Assembly: GCA_021442155.1 (NCBI GenBank)
Contig: CM038215.1
Span: forward strand, 214,080,982-214,144,981
Origin: Cymbidium sinense
Taxonomy: Eukaryota > Streptophyta > Magnoliopsida > Asparagales > Orchidaceae
Direction of reading: 5' to 3'
DNA: 64,000 nt
Within the stretch, counting starts at the first letter, position 1. Each line of letters starts with the position of its first letter. The notes below the pieces were generated by a model. The model was given only the letters and a program-made list of their open reading frames with translations. It did no database searches and was not told the origin of the DNA. Below, one piece after another: positions 48,396 to 61,650 of this stretch. Both the position numbers and the translations under genes were made by a program.

Positions 48396-50944
48396 CGATA
48401 AGATATCTCAAGATTGTCTATATATATCATATTTCAAAGTAAATTTAATTTAATTTTTTTACTTGATTTTATTATGTAATAAACTTTCTTCAAGTGATGT
48501 ACAACCTAATATAAGACGCATTTGAGCAATTAATAGAACACATGTGGCCATGTCCTATAAGTGATAAGGTGGTGTATATTGATCATTGTGGCTCACCTAC
48601 CCACAATGTAATGGTCATATGTGACTTTAATATGCTTATCTTCTTAATGGCATGATGAGAAGAAAGTGCATATTATAGTCGCATCTTCAAATTTGTCACA
48701 TGTCATTCATAATTTTCCCATATCTCCAATAAATTTGTTCCTAGTTCAACAACAATTATTTGACCTCACTGTTACAAATTGAAGTAAAAAAAAAAATTAT
48801 CTTGGTTATACTAGTTATCTAATGCAATAGGATTTTTGAAGCTAATTCTTGATACAAAATATTATATCCCCGATTTTGAAAAGAGCAGCTAAGTGGTCAA
48901 AGGAAAGAAAAAATTGTTTAGTGAGCGGCACACATCATTGTGTGGTGTAATTGAGTGAGTTTTTTGTCTAAAAGAGAAAATGGGTTATTCTACAAAACAT
49001 GCCTACATGCTCATGAAATAAGTTAAAAAATGGAGGTATAATAGTCTACATAATTACATATATCATCACATCATGATATTAAATTAACATTATAAATGAA
49101 GATCAATCATGTGTGTCGCTAAAGCATTTGAGTATTGAATAAGCTACTCAATGATATAAACTAATCAAAACACAGAAGAATTTGAGGCACGAGATGAAGA
49201 AGTAGCTAAGGAGATGAAAGAGCTGCAATAGCAAATTATAAATATTTTAATTACTAATTAAAGTATAAGTGATTAGTATTTATACCTACCTTATCTCTTA
49301 ATATTTTTAATTGATAATTTAAACTTTATATGTTGAAATTTATAAACCAATTGAAACTAGTTAGCTTTATTGTATTACTTATTTTATGAATATGTTAATA
49401 TTCTTGTTTAGATTTATTATCTAAATATTTTATAATGTTACTTTTCATATGCTAATATTTTTTTTCCTAATATCAATTTTATCTCAAAATATATGTTCAA
49501 GGAACTCATGCTCTTGAGAATTATTTATTATAACTGTAATTTATAATATTATATATTCACTTTAGATTGAAATAATTTAAAAAAAAATTATGATAGAAGA
49601 TTTTATAAATTTCTTAGAAAGCAAACAGTAGATGATACATATATTTTTCAAATAAATTAATGATAGTAGTAAAATAGGAGATTGTAATAAAAAAAAATTG
49701 ATGAATATAAAGAGAATACTTCAATATGATGTTTAAATGATAGTAATAAAAAAAAATTTAAAGATTTTAGATAACAAACTTAATATTTTAATCACACTAA
49801 TTATTATACTTATAATTATAATATTAATATTATTCAATATTATGTGATATGTAAACTCCTAATATAAATTAATGGACTCATGACTATCTATAAATATAAA
49901 AAAAACTTATTATTTTTATTTAATTTCATATTATTCTACACATAAAAATATTTTAATACTTGATATACATACAACTTTAATACATTCAGTTTGACAAATA
50001 AAATCAAAGCTTTAACAACAATATTTTTTTGTCACCAATTTTTTCTACAGTAACATCACAACTTTCCCAAACAGACTCATAATTTAACATTCCCATTTTT
50101 TTTTTTCAAACCTAGCGAGCACAAATAACCATAACCATCTCAATTCAATAGAGATTTTTTTTTTTAATTGGCACAAGGAGATTGTTTTCACCGCCAATCA
50201 ATACAAAGCGTCGTGATTGAATATGAATTATTATCCTTATTCAAATAAAGCTCACTTATATTTATTTAAATTAATTTAAAGAATTATGAATTTTAACAAA
50301 TACTTTAAAACTTACTGTATTTAAAACAAATTTAAACATTAAATCACTTATTTTAATTTATAAATTTATTTATTATTCCTCAAATAACTCACTAACTCTA
50401 CAAAATATCTAATGACTAGATCAATTATTTGATAAGTGCTCTTATACCATTAATTCATACATATGCATATTAAAATATTAGCATGATGAAAACATAAAGC
50501 AATTAAATTAACTAACTTAATTTAATTGAGGTTTATCCAGCAGAAAACCTGCAGGGACGCCTAAGAAGACAGCTGATATCTACTAGAGGTCAGCGACAAA
50601 TACGCATCTCTTAGCTCATCGAAAATCTTCTAATCCTCCACGGATATAAGGTAAAAGTAAGTGAGGGCACGTGTGATGATAATGTGGCTAACAGATTAGT
50701 CCACCCACAAAATGAGTGGGGTGTTAGGTGGATACTCATTACAAAAAAAAATAATAAATAAATAAATAGCAGGTTACAACTCGCAAGTTGAAAGATCTTT
50801 GACGTTAAGGAGCCATCAATCAGACTTTAAGAGGAAATTATGACAAAAATAATATCCTCTTGGTAGTGATAACAGAGGGAAGGAAATCAACGAACAATGT
50901 ATAATTTAATCAGAATAACATATTAAGAATGCAGAAAACCAGTT
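48396..50944. other. AT-rich intergenic region
   Basis: No coding sequence was recognised. 49,240-50,500 is extremely AT-rich with homopolymers. A more mixed block at 50,530-50,740 has no recognised feature. The segment next to 50,944 is the 3' flank of the ClpR2-like gene and should hold its 3' untranslated region. Confidence 0.5.
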
Positions 50945-52366
50945 TTAACCGAGGCCTGCTCCTGCTTGTTCCTTGCGAGGCGCATCAGCCTTGATTCGAG
51001 CAGGTCTTAGGATGCGATCAATCAGGCCATATTCAAGGGCTTCTTGAGCATTGAATCTCTTCATACGACTCAAATCTTTGTTAATCTGCAGGATGGAAAA
51101 CAATCAAATTATACACAATGTAAAGAGGTTATAGCCACTGGTAGTATGAAACTTGGTTTCTCCATAGGACCTCTGGTAGGATGGTTATTCTTATGATTTA
51201 TGTTGAAAATTTCATCATTACTGAGATAATTTTAAATTTAATTAATCATTTACATCTTCAGGCCAAATTTTATAAAAATATTGGTGCTCTTACTCTTAGA
51301 TTTGAAAGTTCTGGGTATTTTGAACCAACATAAATATATATAGGATCTAATTACTTTAGCTAGTCTCCAAAATACTTCTCCTTGTGGGTACTACTTCAGA
51401 AGTAAACACAAAATATCTCAATGACAGACAATCTTCCACTTGATCTCACTGCATATAAAAAATAGATAAATTTTTTCACAATTACTGGGCCAGATATTTC
51501 CTTCTTAGTTGAATCAACTTATGAAAAATCCTCATCACTTAACAATTAATTGTTGTTTGTCAAATCAATCAATATATTATTAGGACATCGAGTCGTAGCT
51601 CACTCTTTCCACTCCTTCCCCCCTCTCTGCAGCTTCAGGAAAATAGTATCCTGATAGTCAAGGTTCAATCAGAATTTTGTGGATTGAGTAGAGTTCTAGC
51701 TCACACTGGATTGACCAAGCTTTCAAAACATTGGTAAAAAGGGCAACTAGAACGGACAATAATATTATTGTATTTGACCTTAACTTTATTCAAAAGTACA
51801 AAATCGTGTTAGTATCAGAAATAACTACATACCTTCTCAATTGTTTGTCCTGTCTTTTTTGCCAACTCTCCAAAAAGGTAATCTCTAATGCGAAGGAGCT
51901 CATTTGCTTCATTACGCACATCATCAGCCTGGTGGGAGTAAAAATAAGAAAATTTTATAAAATTAATTATAGAGCAAAACATGCAATCATATAGAATTCA
52001 ATCAATAACTAGTCAAGGATACAAACCTGGCCACGGGCTGCTCCAGCTGGGGATTGAAGTGCAATTCTACAAAGAGGCATGGCAACTCGGTTACCCTTGA
52101 ATTATTTACAAGGAAAAGAAAAATTAGTATTCCATATTCCAACTAATTTAAAACTATGACGATAAAAAGCTGTAGGGGAAAGGTAATAACAAATAGAGAT
52201 ACATAAAATGGCTCCATTTATAGGTTTTAATCAACTTTAAACAGTCGAACCTTTTCTCCAGCTGCAAGAAGAAAGCCTGCCAAGTTATAAGCATAGCCAA
52301 CACAGTTGGTGGCAACTGGACTTTCAAGCTTTGCATCGTGTCATATATGGCCATACTGGGAGTGAG
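50945..52366 (-). CDS. CLPR2: ClpR2-like plastid Clp protease core subunit, last four exons, one frameshift
   Basis: Four minus-strand exons with GT-AG borders, all in phase 0: 52,366-52,251, 52,095-52,027, 51,928-51,833 and 51,085-50,945 (stop TAA). They encode LTPSMAIYDTMQSLK, GNRVAMPLCRIALQSPAGAA, NELLRIRDYLFGELAKKTGQ and DLSRMKRFNAQEALEYGLID, and end AGAGLG. This matches plant ClpR2, a catalytically inactive ClpP relative in the chloroplast ClpPR core, over roughly its C-terminal 140 residues. The 52,366-52,251 exon is 116 nt where 117 is needed: one A is missing after MQSLK (near 52,325), shifting the frame before the CVGYAYNLAGF region. The other exons are intact. The 5' exons (transit peptide, first Clp-fold half) were not found up to 64,000, so the gene is truncated or has a very long intron. 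The missing base may be a homopolymer sequencing error. Confidence 0.88.
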
Positions 52367-54740
52367 CTGCAAAGCAGATTTTGATAAGGCTAACAGGGCA
52401 GCAATACGAAATTTAACAGAATTTGGTGATTGAATGGTGTAATGATAACAGTGCATAGTGCATGATGCTATGAATATGTTAATCATTAGGATCACTTTGA
52501 AACCCAAAACATTTGAAGTATATGGCAGGCAATACAGGATATTACTCTGCATTGAAGCTTAATAGACTAATGAAATGCGTGTCTTTCATAGTACTGTTAT
52601 TTTCGTCTAGTGTTAATTAAAAGCTAACCAAGTGGTCAAAATAGTAAACTCTTTCTATCACCACTTATTCGTTCTAAATACTCAAGATCATGGCCCAATT
52701 ATGCCAACATTGAGCGTCTGCATATAATATAATAGGCCTAATAATTGGAGAATTCGTTAAAAAAAAAAAAAATCTTTCAATACCGAAGGGTTTAAGTAAG
52801 AAACAGCACAAGCAATTATGCTGAGAAAAATATAAAATAATAACATAAGCATTGAAAATTGCAGCACCATAAAAAACAAACCGTTTCTAATTACTTAGTG
52901 AAATGAGATTCTTGCAGCATATAAGACCAAAGGCACAAATAGTGTAAAGCAATAGAGTACAAAGATGAAACATCAAGAAGCATGCAATGGATACACGAAG
53001 AAGCATTATTGATAAGAAGCTGTTAAAAAAGAAGTTACAAGCTCCAGCAACAAGGACTGGTGATAAGCATATTATAAAACTAGTGCGCAAAAGAGCGTGA
53101 AGAGGAGAATCACCAAGAGACTAGCTCCAATATGGGGAGAACGATAAACCAACAAGTAACAGCTCCATAACTACTACAACAAGTGAAAATAATCAAACAT
53201 TTGTATCATAACTATCGTGGCAAATATTGAACTAAGTCATGAATTTTGAGCTAGGAATGGATTCTCAGCCAAAGCCAAGCTTGCACTTTTCAAACAAACA
53301 ATGTGAAGGGCCAGCACTTACGCTCTTAAAGTGTGCATGACAACACTAACTAGCAATGTCAGACTTACCTCAATTCAAAACTAGTAGAGACAAAGACAAT
53401 TAGATTATATATTTAGAGAAGAACAAAATTATTTTCAGTGTTAGCTTTATACCAAAAAAATTGGGGCATATTGTTTATGAAAAATAATCCACAATTGGGA
53501 TCATCTGAAATTATTTTTACTTTTATTTTTTATTTGTTATATTTATATTTTGTTTAATGCTAACATGCTTGTGCTTAAATAGAACGACCATCAACAGTCA
53601 TGATAACCTCCATCTCTTCCATTACAAAGGCAATCTTAATCTGACACGCAATCAACAACTCCTCATATTGTGCTAATTTTCATTGATTCCATAAAGAGCG
53701 GTATGGATGACAGTATGAGTAAAGTCACCGAAATCATCCGGGTGAGTTGCACTAGAGGAAATATCGAAGGCAGGATGATACTAAATCTAACGCAAGTATT
53801 GTGTTGATGCAGAAGAGGATTGCCAAAGGGAAAAAAATGGAGGCATGAGTGGGTGGAGTTAGGTTGAGTTTGTGAGTAAAAAAAAACTATTTTTAAAACA
53901 TTACAATCACCTCAAACTTAGTTTTAGTAGTTTTTAAATTATTTATTTATTTTAAAAAAATATATATATAAATTAATATATTTTATTATCATTTTAACTA
54001 TATTTAGTAAAAACCAAGAAACAAAAATATTCCCAAATTAGGCCCTAAAATATGGGCCCGTAATAGTCATCTAACCTAACAGTTGATGAGTATTAATATC
54101 TTAATCTCACTTATGCTTAAGCATACATTCCTTCTCAACAGACTAAAAAAATCACAAAATAAAAAGAAATAAAATTCATAAGACTGATGTATATTAGGTC
54201 TTAAAAAGGTGAGGCACAACTAAAATTTTCCTACTATATTGATCCTCGCTCCTTGATTCCTCACTGCTTCAACTTATTTGGCCACCTTACACTACCCCTA
54301 AACTGCAACATTGCCAATAGTAGGTCAAGTGCATAACCAAAGCATAAAGCTACCATCGATACAGGGTACAAGGAGGGAATAAGAGGGAATAATATGCACA
54401 ATTTACCACGGCATTCTAGGACTGGGATACAATAAATAGCCGATAAAATTTAAGGTATTAGTATTGATGTACGATGTTTAAGGATTTAGTTAGAATTTCT
54501 AATGTAGATATAATATGAATTTGAAAATTCATATAACAAGCATACAAAATTTGTAGGAAAAAATTAGTAATCTTAGGGAATTATTCAATAACATCGATAA
54601 AATTGAAAACATGATGGAAAACACTTCACACAAAATTCAACAACCACAAATTCAAGGTCAAGAAAATACATAGAAACGTTTAAAAATTTACACACTTGAT
54701 GAAAACAAGATTGTATCAAATTTGACTAAAACTTCAAACT
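52367..54740. other. Intron or intergenic region upstream of the ClpR2-like exons
   Basis: No exon of the expected upstream ClpR2 sequence (the YLNGPGGD block) was recognised on the minus strand. Frames of 132 codons (52,552-52,154) and 67 codons (53,090-52,887) have no family motif; the first overlaps a real exon in the wrong frame. Low-complexity A runs occur at 52,760 and 53,880-53,960. Confidence 0.5.
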
Positions 54741-54750
54741 AATAATAAAT
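54741..54750. repeat. Target-site duplication, left, AATAATAAAT
   Basis: Identical to 55,224-55,233. Nine to eleven bases is the range for Mutator-like elements. Confidence 0.85.
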
Positions 54751-55223
54751 GAGTTAAGGATCAAATTGGTCCCCCAATTATTTATAGAGGATCAAAATAG
54801 TCTCAAACTAAATAGAAGGATCAATTTAATCCATTGATTATTTAAAAATGGACCAATTTAATCCTATCATTTGGATTTGGATGTAAATGAGTAGACATGT
54901 AATGGATAAGGTGGGGCAATATAAAAATTGCAAAATAAATTAACATTATAATGATATTTAATATAATAAAAAATACATTAAATTTATGCCAAAAAAATTA
55001 TTTGCTCAAAAATCTACATAATATTGATCCAATCTCCTTTGAATATGATTTTATCTAGCACACAAGAAAAAAAATTAATAAAATATTTAAAATTTCAAAA
55101 TGCCCTTATTTAGTTTGGATGGTAGGATCAAATTGGTCAAAATGAATAGTCAGGAGCTAAATTGGTCTTTTATTTAGTCGGAATTATTCTTATAAATAAT
55201 TGGGGGCCTTTGGCCATTAACTC
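54751..55223. mobile_element. Small non-autonomous Mutator-like element (MITE), 473 bp
   Basis: The left end starts GAGTTAAGGATCAAATTGG and then CCCCCAATTATTTATA; the complement of the right end starts GAGTTAATGGCCAAAGG and then CCCCCAATTATTTATA. This gives inverted ends of about 34 bp with a few mismatches, and further internal complementarity in GATCAAATTGGTC-type words. Perfect 10-bp duplications flank it. There is no coding capacity. Length, long inverted ends and duplication size point to a Mutator-type MITE. Confidence 0.85.
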
Positions 55224-55233
55224 AATAATAAAT
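55224..55233. repeat. Target-site duplication, right, AATAATAAAT
   Basis: Identical to 54,741-54,750. Confidence 0.85.
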
Positions 55234-57590
55234 CATCAAAGAAGAAATAAGAAATGAAAATAAAGAGATAAGGAAACACACCAAAAAGCAAATCTTACCC
55301 TTGTAGTATAGAAGTTTAAAGTCTTAAAAATTCTTCAAATCTCTCACTTGATCAAAATATTGAATCCTAGAAGTAAAAAGAATTGCATGTCACTATAGAA
55401 CATATACTCAATCATAGAAAATTTAAGAAGTAAGTGAAAGTACATGTCTTAAACCCATATTTATAATCATAAAGCTAAGTAGGAATTTCCCTTAATCAAT
55501 TGTAGATAACTTCAACAAAAATCAAAAGAAACAAATAAATAAGCAACTTGGAATATGAACTCGAATGCAGATAAAGAAAACCATCAAAATTGAAGTCTCA
55601 ATACTTAATTGTAGGATGGGGAAAACCTGCAAGTAAAATACCACTTAGCTGAAGAGAAGTTTCTAGAACTTGTTAATGGGAACTTCACAAAAAAATATAG
55701 TCAAGTCAATATAGCCCAATAGGAAGAAGTCAGAGGAGAAACGCTAATGTGCAGAATCTTGCTAAGCTGAAGTCAAAATTATTAAACTTTTCATATCACA
55801 TTTTTCGCATCAAACTAAAATAATTAAGATATTTTTATAAAATCCTATATATTGTACTGATCATTTTGATATATAAATGTATATATACAAATATGTATAT
55901 ATTGAAATATACAAGTTAAATTGTTAAATTAATTTAAATACCCGAGTCTATTTAAATAATACTGTTCATAAATTTAAAATACTATTTACCTATTTAATGC
56001 CTTGTAGTTTGTATTACAAGTCCACTAATTTTCCACTAAAGAACACATGCAATGATGGAGGATTCAATGGATGGTTGTGATGGTTTATATTAATGAATAC
56101 TTTACATATAAAAGCATTCTTATATAATGGACTTCCTCATCCTTGTCCCGTTACTGTGAATGGCAACCAACAACGAGAGTATCGGAGAGGAAGAAAAAGC
56201 TAGGACTTGAAAAGAATATTTTATTTCTTATTTATTTATTGTTTATAACTTCCTTAATCAAATTAACTTCAAATCGAAGTAGTCAAGTAGTAAGCTTCAA
56301 TGCTTATATGAGAAATTATTTTGAGGTTGATTTGATTTAATTAAAAAATAAGTTAAAATTTATTAATTTGATAAATTTTCAATTCATAGATTGGGCTCAA
56401 ACAAATAAGGTTTCATAGCAACCACTGCAATTAGACATGTCCTACTATTTATATCCTTTCATTCATGATTAAAAGATTTCATATTAATTTTAAAATATGC
56501 AAACGCATGTTTGCAAGTAGTATGAATATTTTTAACATTTTGTAAAAATGTGTATTTTGAAAGTTATGATAGCTAGTGCATGCAATTTATATATTAACAT
56601 ACAAATTTGATTAACATGTTTTAAATGAATGTTGTATACATAAAAATCCACAAGAATGAAAATGAAGTGATGCTTAAGACAGGTCATGATATATGAGATA
56701 GATTGACAATGATATATTTATACTAATCTATATAGGTGAGCAACAAATTGAGCCCTTATGGAGGCTAAACAGTCCTCCAGCAATTTAATAGTGATAATGT
56801 TGGATTTTATCTATGCTCCGTTGAACTTCAATATCTGTCCTTCAAGCTAGGTACTCAACACTAGGATAAAAAGTGTGAGTGTAATACAATACACTTATAA
56901 TCGCCAATGAACCTAGGCATACATAAATGATATATTCTAAACTTAGAAAAGATAATCTATATTAAGAAATTAATAATAAGCAAATGAATATTATGAAAAA
57001 TTTAGTCTAATATATTGACACATGAAATCTTGACTAGCATAATGTAATATCTAGACATTTAATGTTTCTATTAAAATTTCCTTCAATAATATTAAATCAC
57101 CCATTATTATATCATGTTACTATTCAAGCAATTTCACTATTTATGATTATAAGTCTTGCACTAAACTAGTATATGCTTATGATTTTAATTCTTATGTCTA
57201 ATTTATGATTAGCATATTATGTTATTTCTTTTTTTTTATTTAAAATCATTTATTAAAGTTATTTATCTTGCTAAGGTTTTAATATCTAAAATCATTTATT
57301 AGAGTTATTTATCTTGCTAAGGTTTACTCTAGATGCTATTTTAAACAGAGATCAAAATAAAATTGAGTCTGAGTAAGAATCATATTTTGAATCAAACTAC
57401 TTTATATTTTGATGTATAGTGTTGATATAAGATATAGAATACATTATGGTGTGCATATAATAAAAGTTTGATACTACACAAATGACCTATGATATATATC
57501 AGAAGCTCTATAATCAAATGAACGAAATATTCACCCAATTAGCTTGTGTTAATTTATTAGATCCTTATAACTTAGAACCAATGTTATTTA
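55234..57590. other. AT-rich intergenic region
   Basis: No gene is seen. A 65-codon frame at 56,143-56,340 has no motif. The one structured part is the 49-bp tandem duplication at 57,237-57,335. Confidence 0.5.
57237..57335. repeat. Tandem duplication, 49 bp x 2
   Basis: AAAATCATTTATTA(A/G)AGTT followed by ATTTATCTTGCTAAGGTTT occurs twice in direct succession with two or three differences. Confidence 0.85.
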
Positions 57591-60500
57591 TAGTGCACAT
57601 TGAAGCACGCTTTTTACCTAAAGTGAAGTGAAGTGTACCTTTAACACTTCACTCCACTATCGTGCGGTGTCCTCATGCGAAGCACTCGATCTCGCCCACA
57701 AGGGCCAATATATTCGCGACCCTAAGATTAGGGCATCACATCTCACTGCATTGAACTACCAAAGAAGATGAACGAAAGGAATCTTTTCTCATTGCATTGT
57801 TTGTCTCAACCTCAACACACATGACACACAATCCCCGTCGATGCAGCTGCTCTAGCCTCCAACCCTACTCCATGGTTTGTCTACCTCGTCTCATGCACAA
57901 TGCCCAATCGAAGACATCTCGTGGCACAATCTCCTCCTCTCTCGCGGTGACACACACAGCATAGAGCTTAGGTTTTCAATTATATTGGAAAATCAATTAC
58001 AATTACAATTACAATTACATGTTTGCATTTCTGAAAATTTCAATAGTTATATAAATGTTCTATAATTGAGATGGTTTATCTTGTATGAAAATTTCAGATT
58101 TTAATTTTCAATATTCATGCATATTCTTAGTTGAACACTATAATATACAAATTTTAGGATGGTCGATTCAAACATGTGAACAAAGGATCCCACTTGGAAG
58201 TATACGAAATTGAAATGTGAGTCAAATACATATCATATATGCATTTATTGTGGCAAACAAACAAATGGAGAAATTTTTTGGCTAAAAGGGCATATTATTG
58301 TCTCCTTTGGAGCATCCAAGAGAAACAATGTTACTAGGTGTAAGAAGGTTCTTTCTAAAATACGAGCAGAGTTAATTGCTTACTAAGAAGGAACTAAAAA
58401 ATTAAAGTAAAATTTTAGAGAACGAGAGAATGGTTGATATAAAGTAAAATTTATACATAGAGAACAAGAGAATGGTTGATATAATAGAAGAATCAGATAA
58501 CCAGACATCTATGGATTATGGGAAGAGACGTTTTGACTCAAGTCCAAAGATGAAAATTTTCGCATCAACCAAGTGGGATAAAACAACCTAAAATAAAAGG
58601 GCCAATAGATTTTTTTTAATCTTACAACCCAATAAAGAAGTTACAAAAAAGGAAAAATATTAGGCGATAAAAATAAAAGAGAATTTTAATAAGGGTATAC
58701 GGAGAAAATCATACAATACATAGCCGATGGTTCTATCAAGTATTCCTTTAATGCAAAGAAGCTTGAAAGCTTTGATCATATGATTGAGGCTATGCAAAGA
58801 TGGACCAAGTCTTAAACCTCCATCATACCATGAGATGAGGCATCATTAGTTGAAAAGAAAAAGGAGTTGACCAAGAAAGATATTTAAGAGCATAAAAAAA
58901 AATTTGGCAAGACAAAGGATGCACTCTTATGTTTATTGGGTAGATGAAAAAAAATAATAGATCAATGAAAAAAAATTTGGTAACTCTATATCGACATAGT
59001 TTTCTTAAAATCAGTGGATGAATTAGAATATTCAAAAACAACATTAAAGTTCTTCGAGCTCTTAGATACATAAACTAAAAAAAAAAATAGAGAAGAAAAT
59101 GTGCTTCTAATTGTCACAGACAATCATTCAAGTTAAGTTCTTATAGGTTTGTATCAAATTATTTATACATCAATTTTATTTATTATATTATAAATTATTA
59201 ATATTTCTTAATTTTGATAGGTCAAATGATTATGGACAAAAGAAAGCACATGTACCGAATACCTTGCACAACCCATTGTATCGATTTAATGTTAGAAGAT
59301 ATTGGAAAACTTGATCAAATAAAAAAGACAATAAAAAAAGCTATAAAGATGTCCGGTTTATATATAATCATGGGCTTATTATTAACATGATGCAAAAACA
59401 TATATGTAGTAATTAGTATGTTTCTTTTTGAAGATTGGAGCAAGTCCAAATTTAGTGTGGAATATAAAAGAAAAAACTAAGAAGATAATTCTCAAATCTA
59501 CCATTTGGAATAGTGTGACCTATGATTTGAAAATTTCAAGCCCATTAGTAAAAATGTTGGGATTAGTGATGGCGATATAAAACTAGTTATAGGCTATATT
59601 TATAATGCAATGAATAGAATAAATGATGCAATCAGTGCTGCATTTGGAGGGAATATGAAGAAGTATGAACAAATTTTTCATATTATTAATAATAGATGAA
59701 TGTGCAACTCCAACAATCATTACATCAAGCTAGCAATTACCTCAATCCTAAATTTTTTTAAGAAAATAAATCTGTTATACAATCAGATTGTAATAGATAG
59801 AAAGCTTATATGAAGTTATTACTAGACTAGTGCGAGACCCGACGGAGAAAATGGTCATAGCTGAAGAACTTTTAATTTACAATCACGACAACTATCTATT
59901 TGCAACTGAATTTGTCATCTATAACAAAGATAAGAAATCCCCAAGTATAATGACTTATCTTAAGTTCCAAAATTCTATATATTTATGCTAAATTTTAAAT
60001 GCAACCGAGTGGTGGGAGATGTGTGGTGCTTGTGCCCGCAATTTATAAAAATTGACAATTAAAATTTTAGGATAAACTTGCAGTGCTGCTAGAAGTGAAA
60101 GGAATTAGAATGTATTTGAGCACGTAAATAGTATTGAAATTATAAATATTAAATACATTAACTTAATGATTTATTCATACACATTATTTTTTAATCATGA
60201 ATTCTCTATAGATTCATATAAAAAGAAAAAATCAGTTGAAGCAAAATCAATTAAATTAATTAGTTTTTATCAAATACAATCAAACATTGAATAAAAAAAT
60301 TTAATTTAAGGAATGTGATAGATCCAACTACCTTAGATTGTATTGATGAAACTAGAGAGAAATATTTTGGTGATTAATATCTAACTTGGAGATCGATTGA
60401 AGAGGCATAAAGAGAAGTTGATAAAAGATGGTATATAAGGTTTAGTAGATCAAAAATAAAAGGATTTTCATCGACAATGAAAACTAATTCATCTCAACCT

Positions 60501-61022
60501 ACATCCACATATAGTCTTCAAGAAAGAGAAGATGAAATTAGTTTAAGAGAAGAATTAGAAGAGGTAGGAGAAGAAGACTTTGAAGATGATAAACTTTTGT
60601 TTGAAGGAGAACAAGAGTACATGAATGAAATAGAAGATGATAATTAATACTTCTTTCAATTTATTTTTTGAAAACTCTTATGCCTTATGCAATGGGATTC
60701 CTAAATAGAAATTTTTTATCAAACATGTTTTATGAGATTGTTTAAGTTTTAAATTTCTAAATTTTTAATTGCAAATTTAATTCAAGATTTATCTCCACAA
60801 GGTACGCATATCACTTGTTTTTTAATTTTAGATCAAGATTTAATCTTTTTTAAAATAGTTTATGTAGAATAAGTGATACAATAACATGTGATACATTATT
60901 TCAAATACATTATAAAGCAAAGCGCTTTAATTAATAGAAGAACTGCTTCACTTGGCGCTTTGCACTTCAACCTAGATAGAAGCACTAGTGTATCGCATTG
61001 CACTTTGAGCTTGAGCACACTG
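57591..61022 (+). mobile_element. Degenerate hAT transposon with transposase remnant
   Basis: The plus strand carries the blocks of a plant hAT transposase in order. Both borders are rich in GAAGC/GCTTCACTTC words in opposite orientation (57,601-57,690 and 60,910-61,020), like known hAT subterminal repeats. The probable ends are TAGTGCACATTGAAGC on the left and, complemented, CAGTGTGCTCAAGCTC on the right. The ends are imperfect and no matching 8-bp duplication was found (GTTATTTA against CTTAGGAC), so borders are approximate and the insertion is old. Confidence 0.7.
58159..60649 (+). pseudogene. hAT transposase pseudogene (BED, DUF659, core, dimerisation)
   Basis: BED-type zinc finger: 58,180-58,386, with KDPTWKYTKLKCES and CIYCGKQTNGEIFWLKGHI (C-x2-C ... 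H). DUF659 start: IPFNAKKLESFDHMIEAM and LKPPSYHEMR (about 58,740-58,840). Core: KRKHMYRIPCTTHCIDLMLE and DIGKLDQIKKTIKKAIK (59,235-59,360), then GYIYNAMNRINDAISAAFGG (59,592-59,652) and LYEVITRLVRDPTEK (about 59,805-59,850). Dimerisation region: ATEWWEMCGACARNL, KLTIKILG, TCSAARSERN, NVFEHV (60,000-60,130). An acidic tail ends at the stop near 60,649. Stops replace expected Gln or Trp codons several times. The gene is dead. Transposase would bind the ends and move the element. Confidence 0.88.
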
Positions 61023-61284
61023 CTTAGGACTTGTATGTTATATTATGTTTGAGTCACTTAAGTAATCAAATTTATCACTCACTTTATTATGATGAATATA
61101 GTTCTAAAATGAGCGTTGATAGTGGATTCATTCAACTGAATCATAACCATCTCTATTCTATCTTATGTTTAATCAAAAGGGGTGGTCATCGGGGCTTGAT
61201 AGTATCAGGAAAAAGCTTGTGAATCTCATGGATAGTTAAATTCCTTGGCCACATCAACTGTCCCTATTTGAATTTTTTTATTCT

Positions 61285-61650
61285 AACAAGCTCTTTGATG
61301 ATAGCTTTGTAATAACTCTGATTTTCTAATAGAATTTCTATGATCAATTACCTCTAAACTTATAAATTTGTGTTTCGATTTTATAAAGTGTTCCTCATAT
61401 CCAACATAATAATAACATTAAGCTATCGCCAATAGTAACTTTCAGAAGTAGATTAGCATGAATGTTCATCACAAGTTGTTTAGATGATAGTCTTGTAATA
61501 GATCTAATTTCTTATAGAATTTCTATGAATAATCACTTATTCACCTATAAAATTATGTTTCCACTTTATAAAAGTATCTCTCGCTTACACAATAATAATA
61601 GACATAAATTTAACACTAGCAATAGCTTCAAGAACAAAATAGTATAAATG
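61285..61650. repeat. Tandem duplication, about 190 bp x 2
   Basis: Units at 61,285-61,470 and 61,475-61,650 share TGATGATAG-TTGTAATA, ATAGAATTTCTATGA-AAT, TTTATAAA-GT and AATAATAA-A-A-TAA, diverged by substitutions and indels. Neither unit codes. Confidence 0.65.

Noticed and set aside
52154..52552. 132-codon minus frame
   Set aside because: It overlaps the ClpR2 exon at 52,366-52,251 but switches to the wrong frame after the one-base deletion and runs through the introns. It was replaced by the spliced model.
57583..61030. Exact 8-bp target duplication for the degenerate hAT
   Set aside because: The flanking octamers GTTATTTA and CTTAGGAC do not match, so no duplication is claimed.
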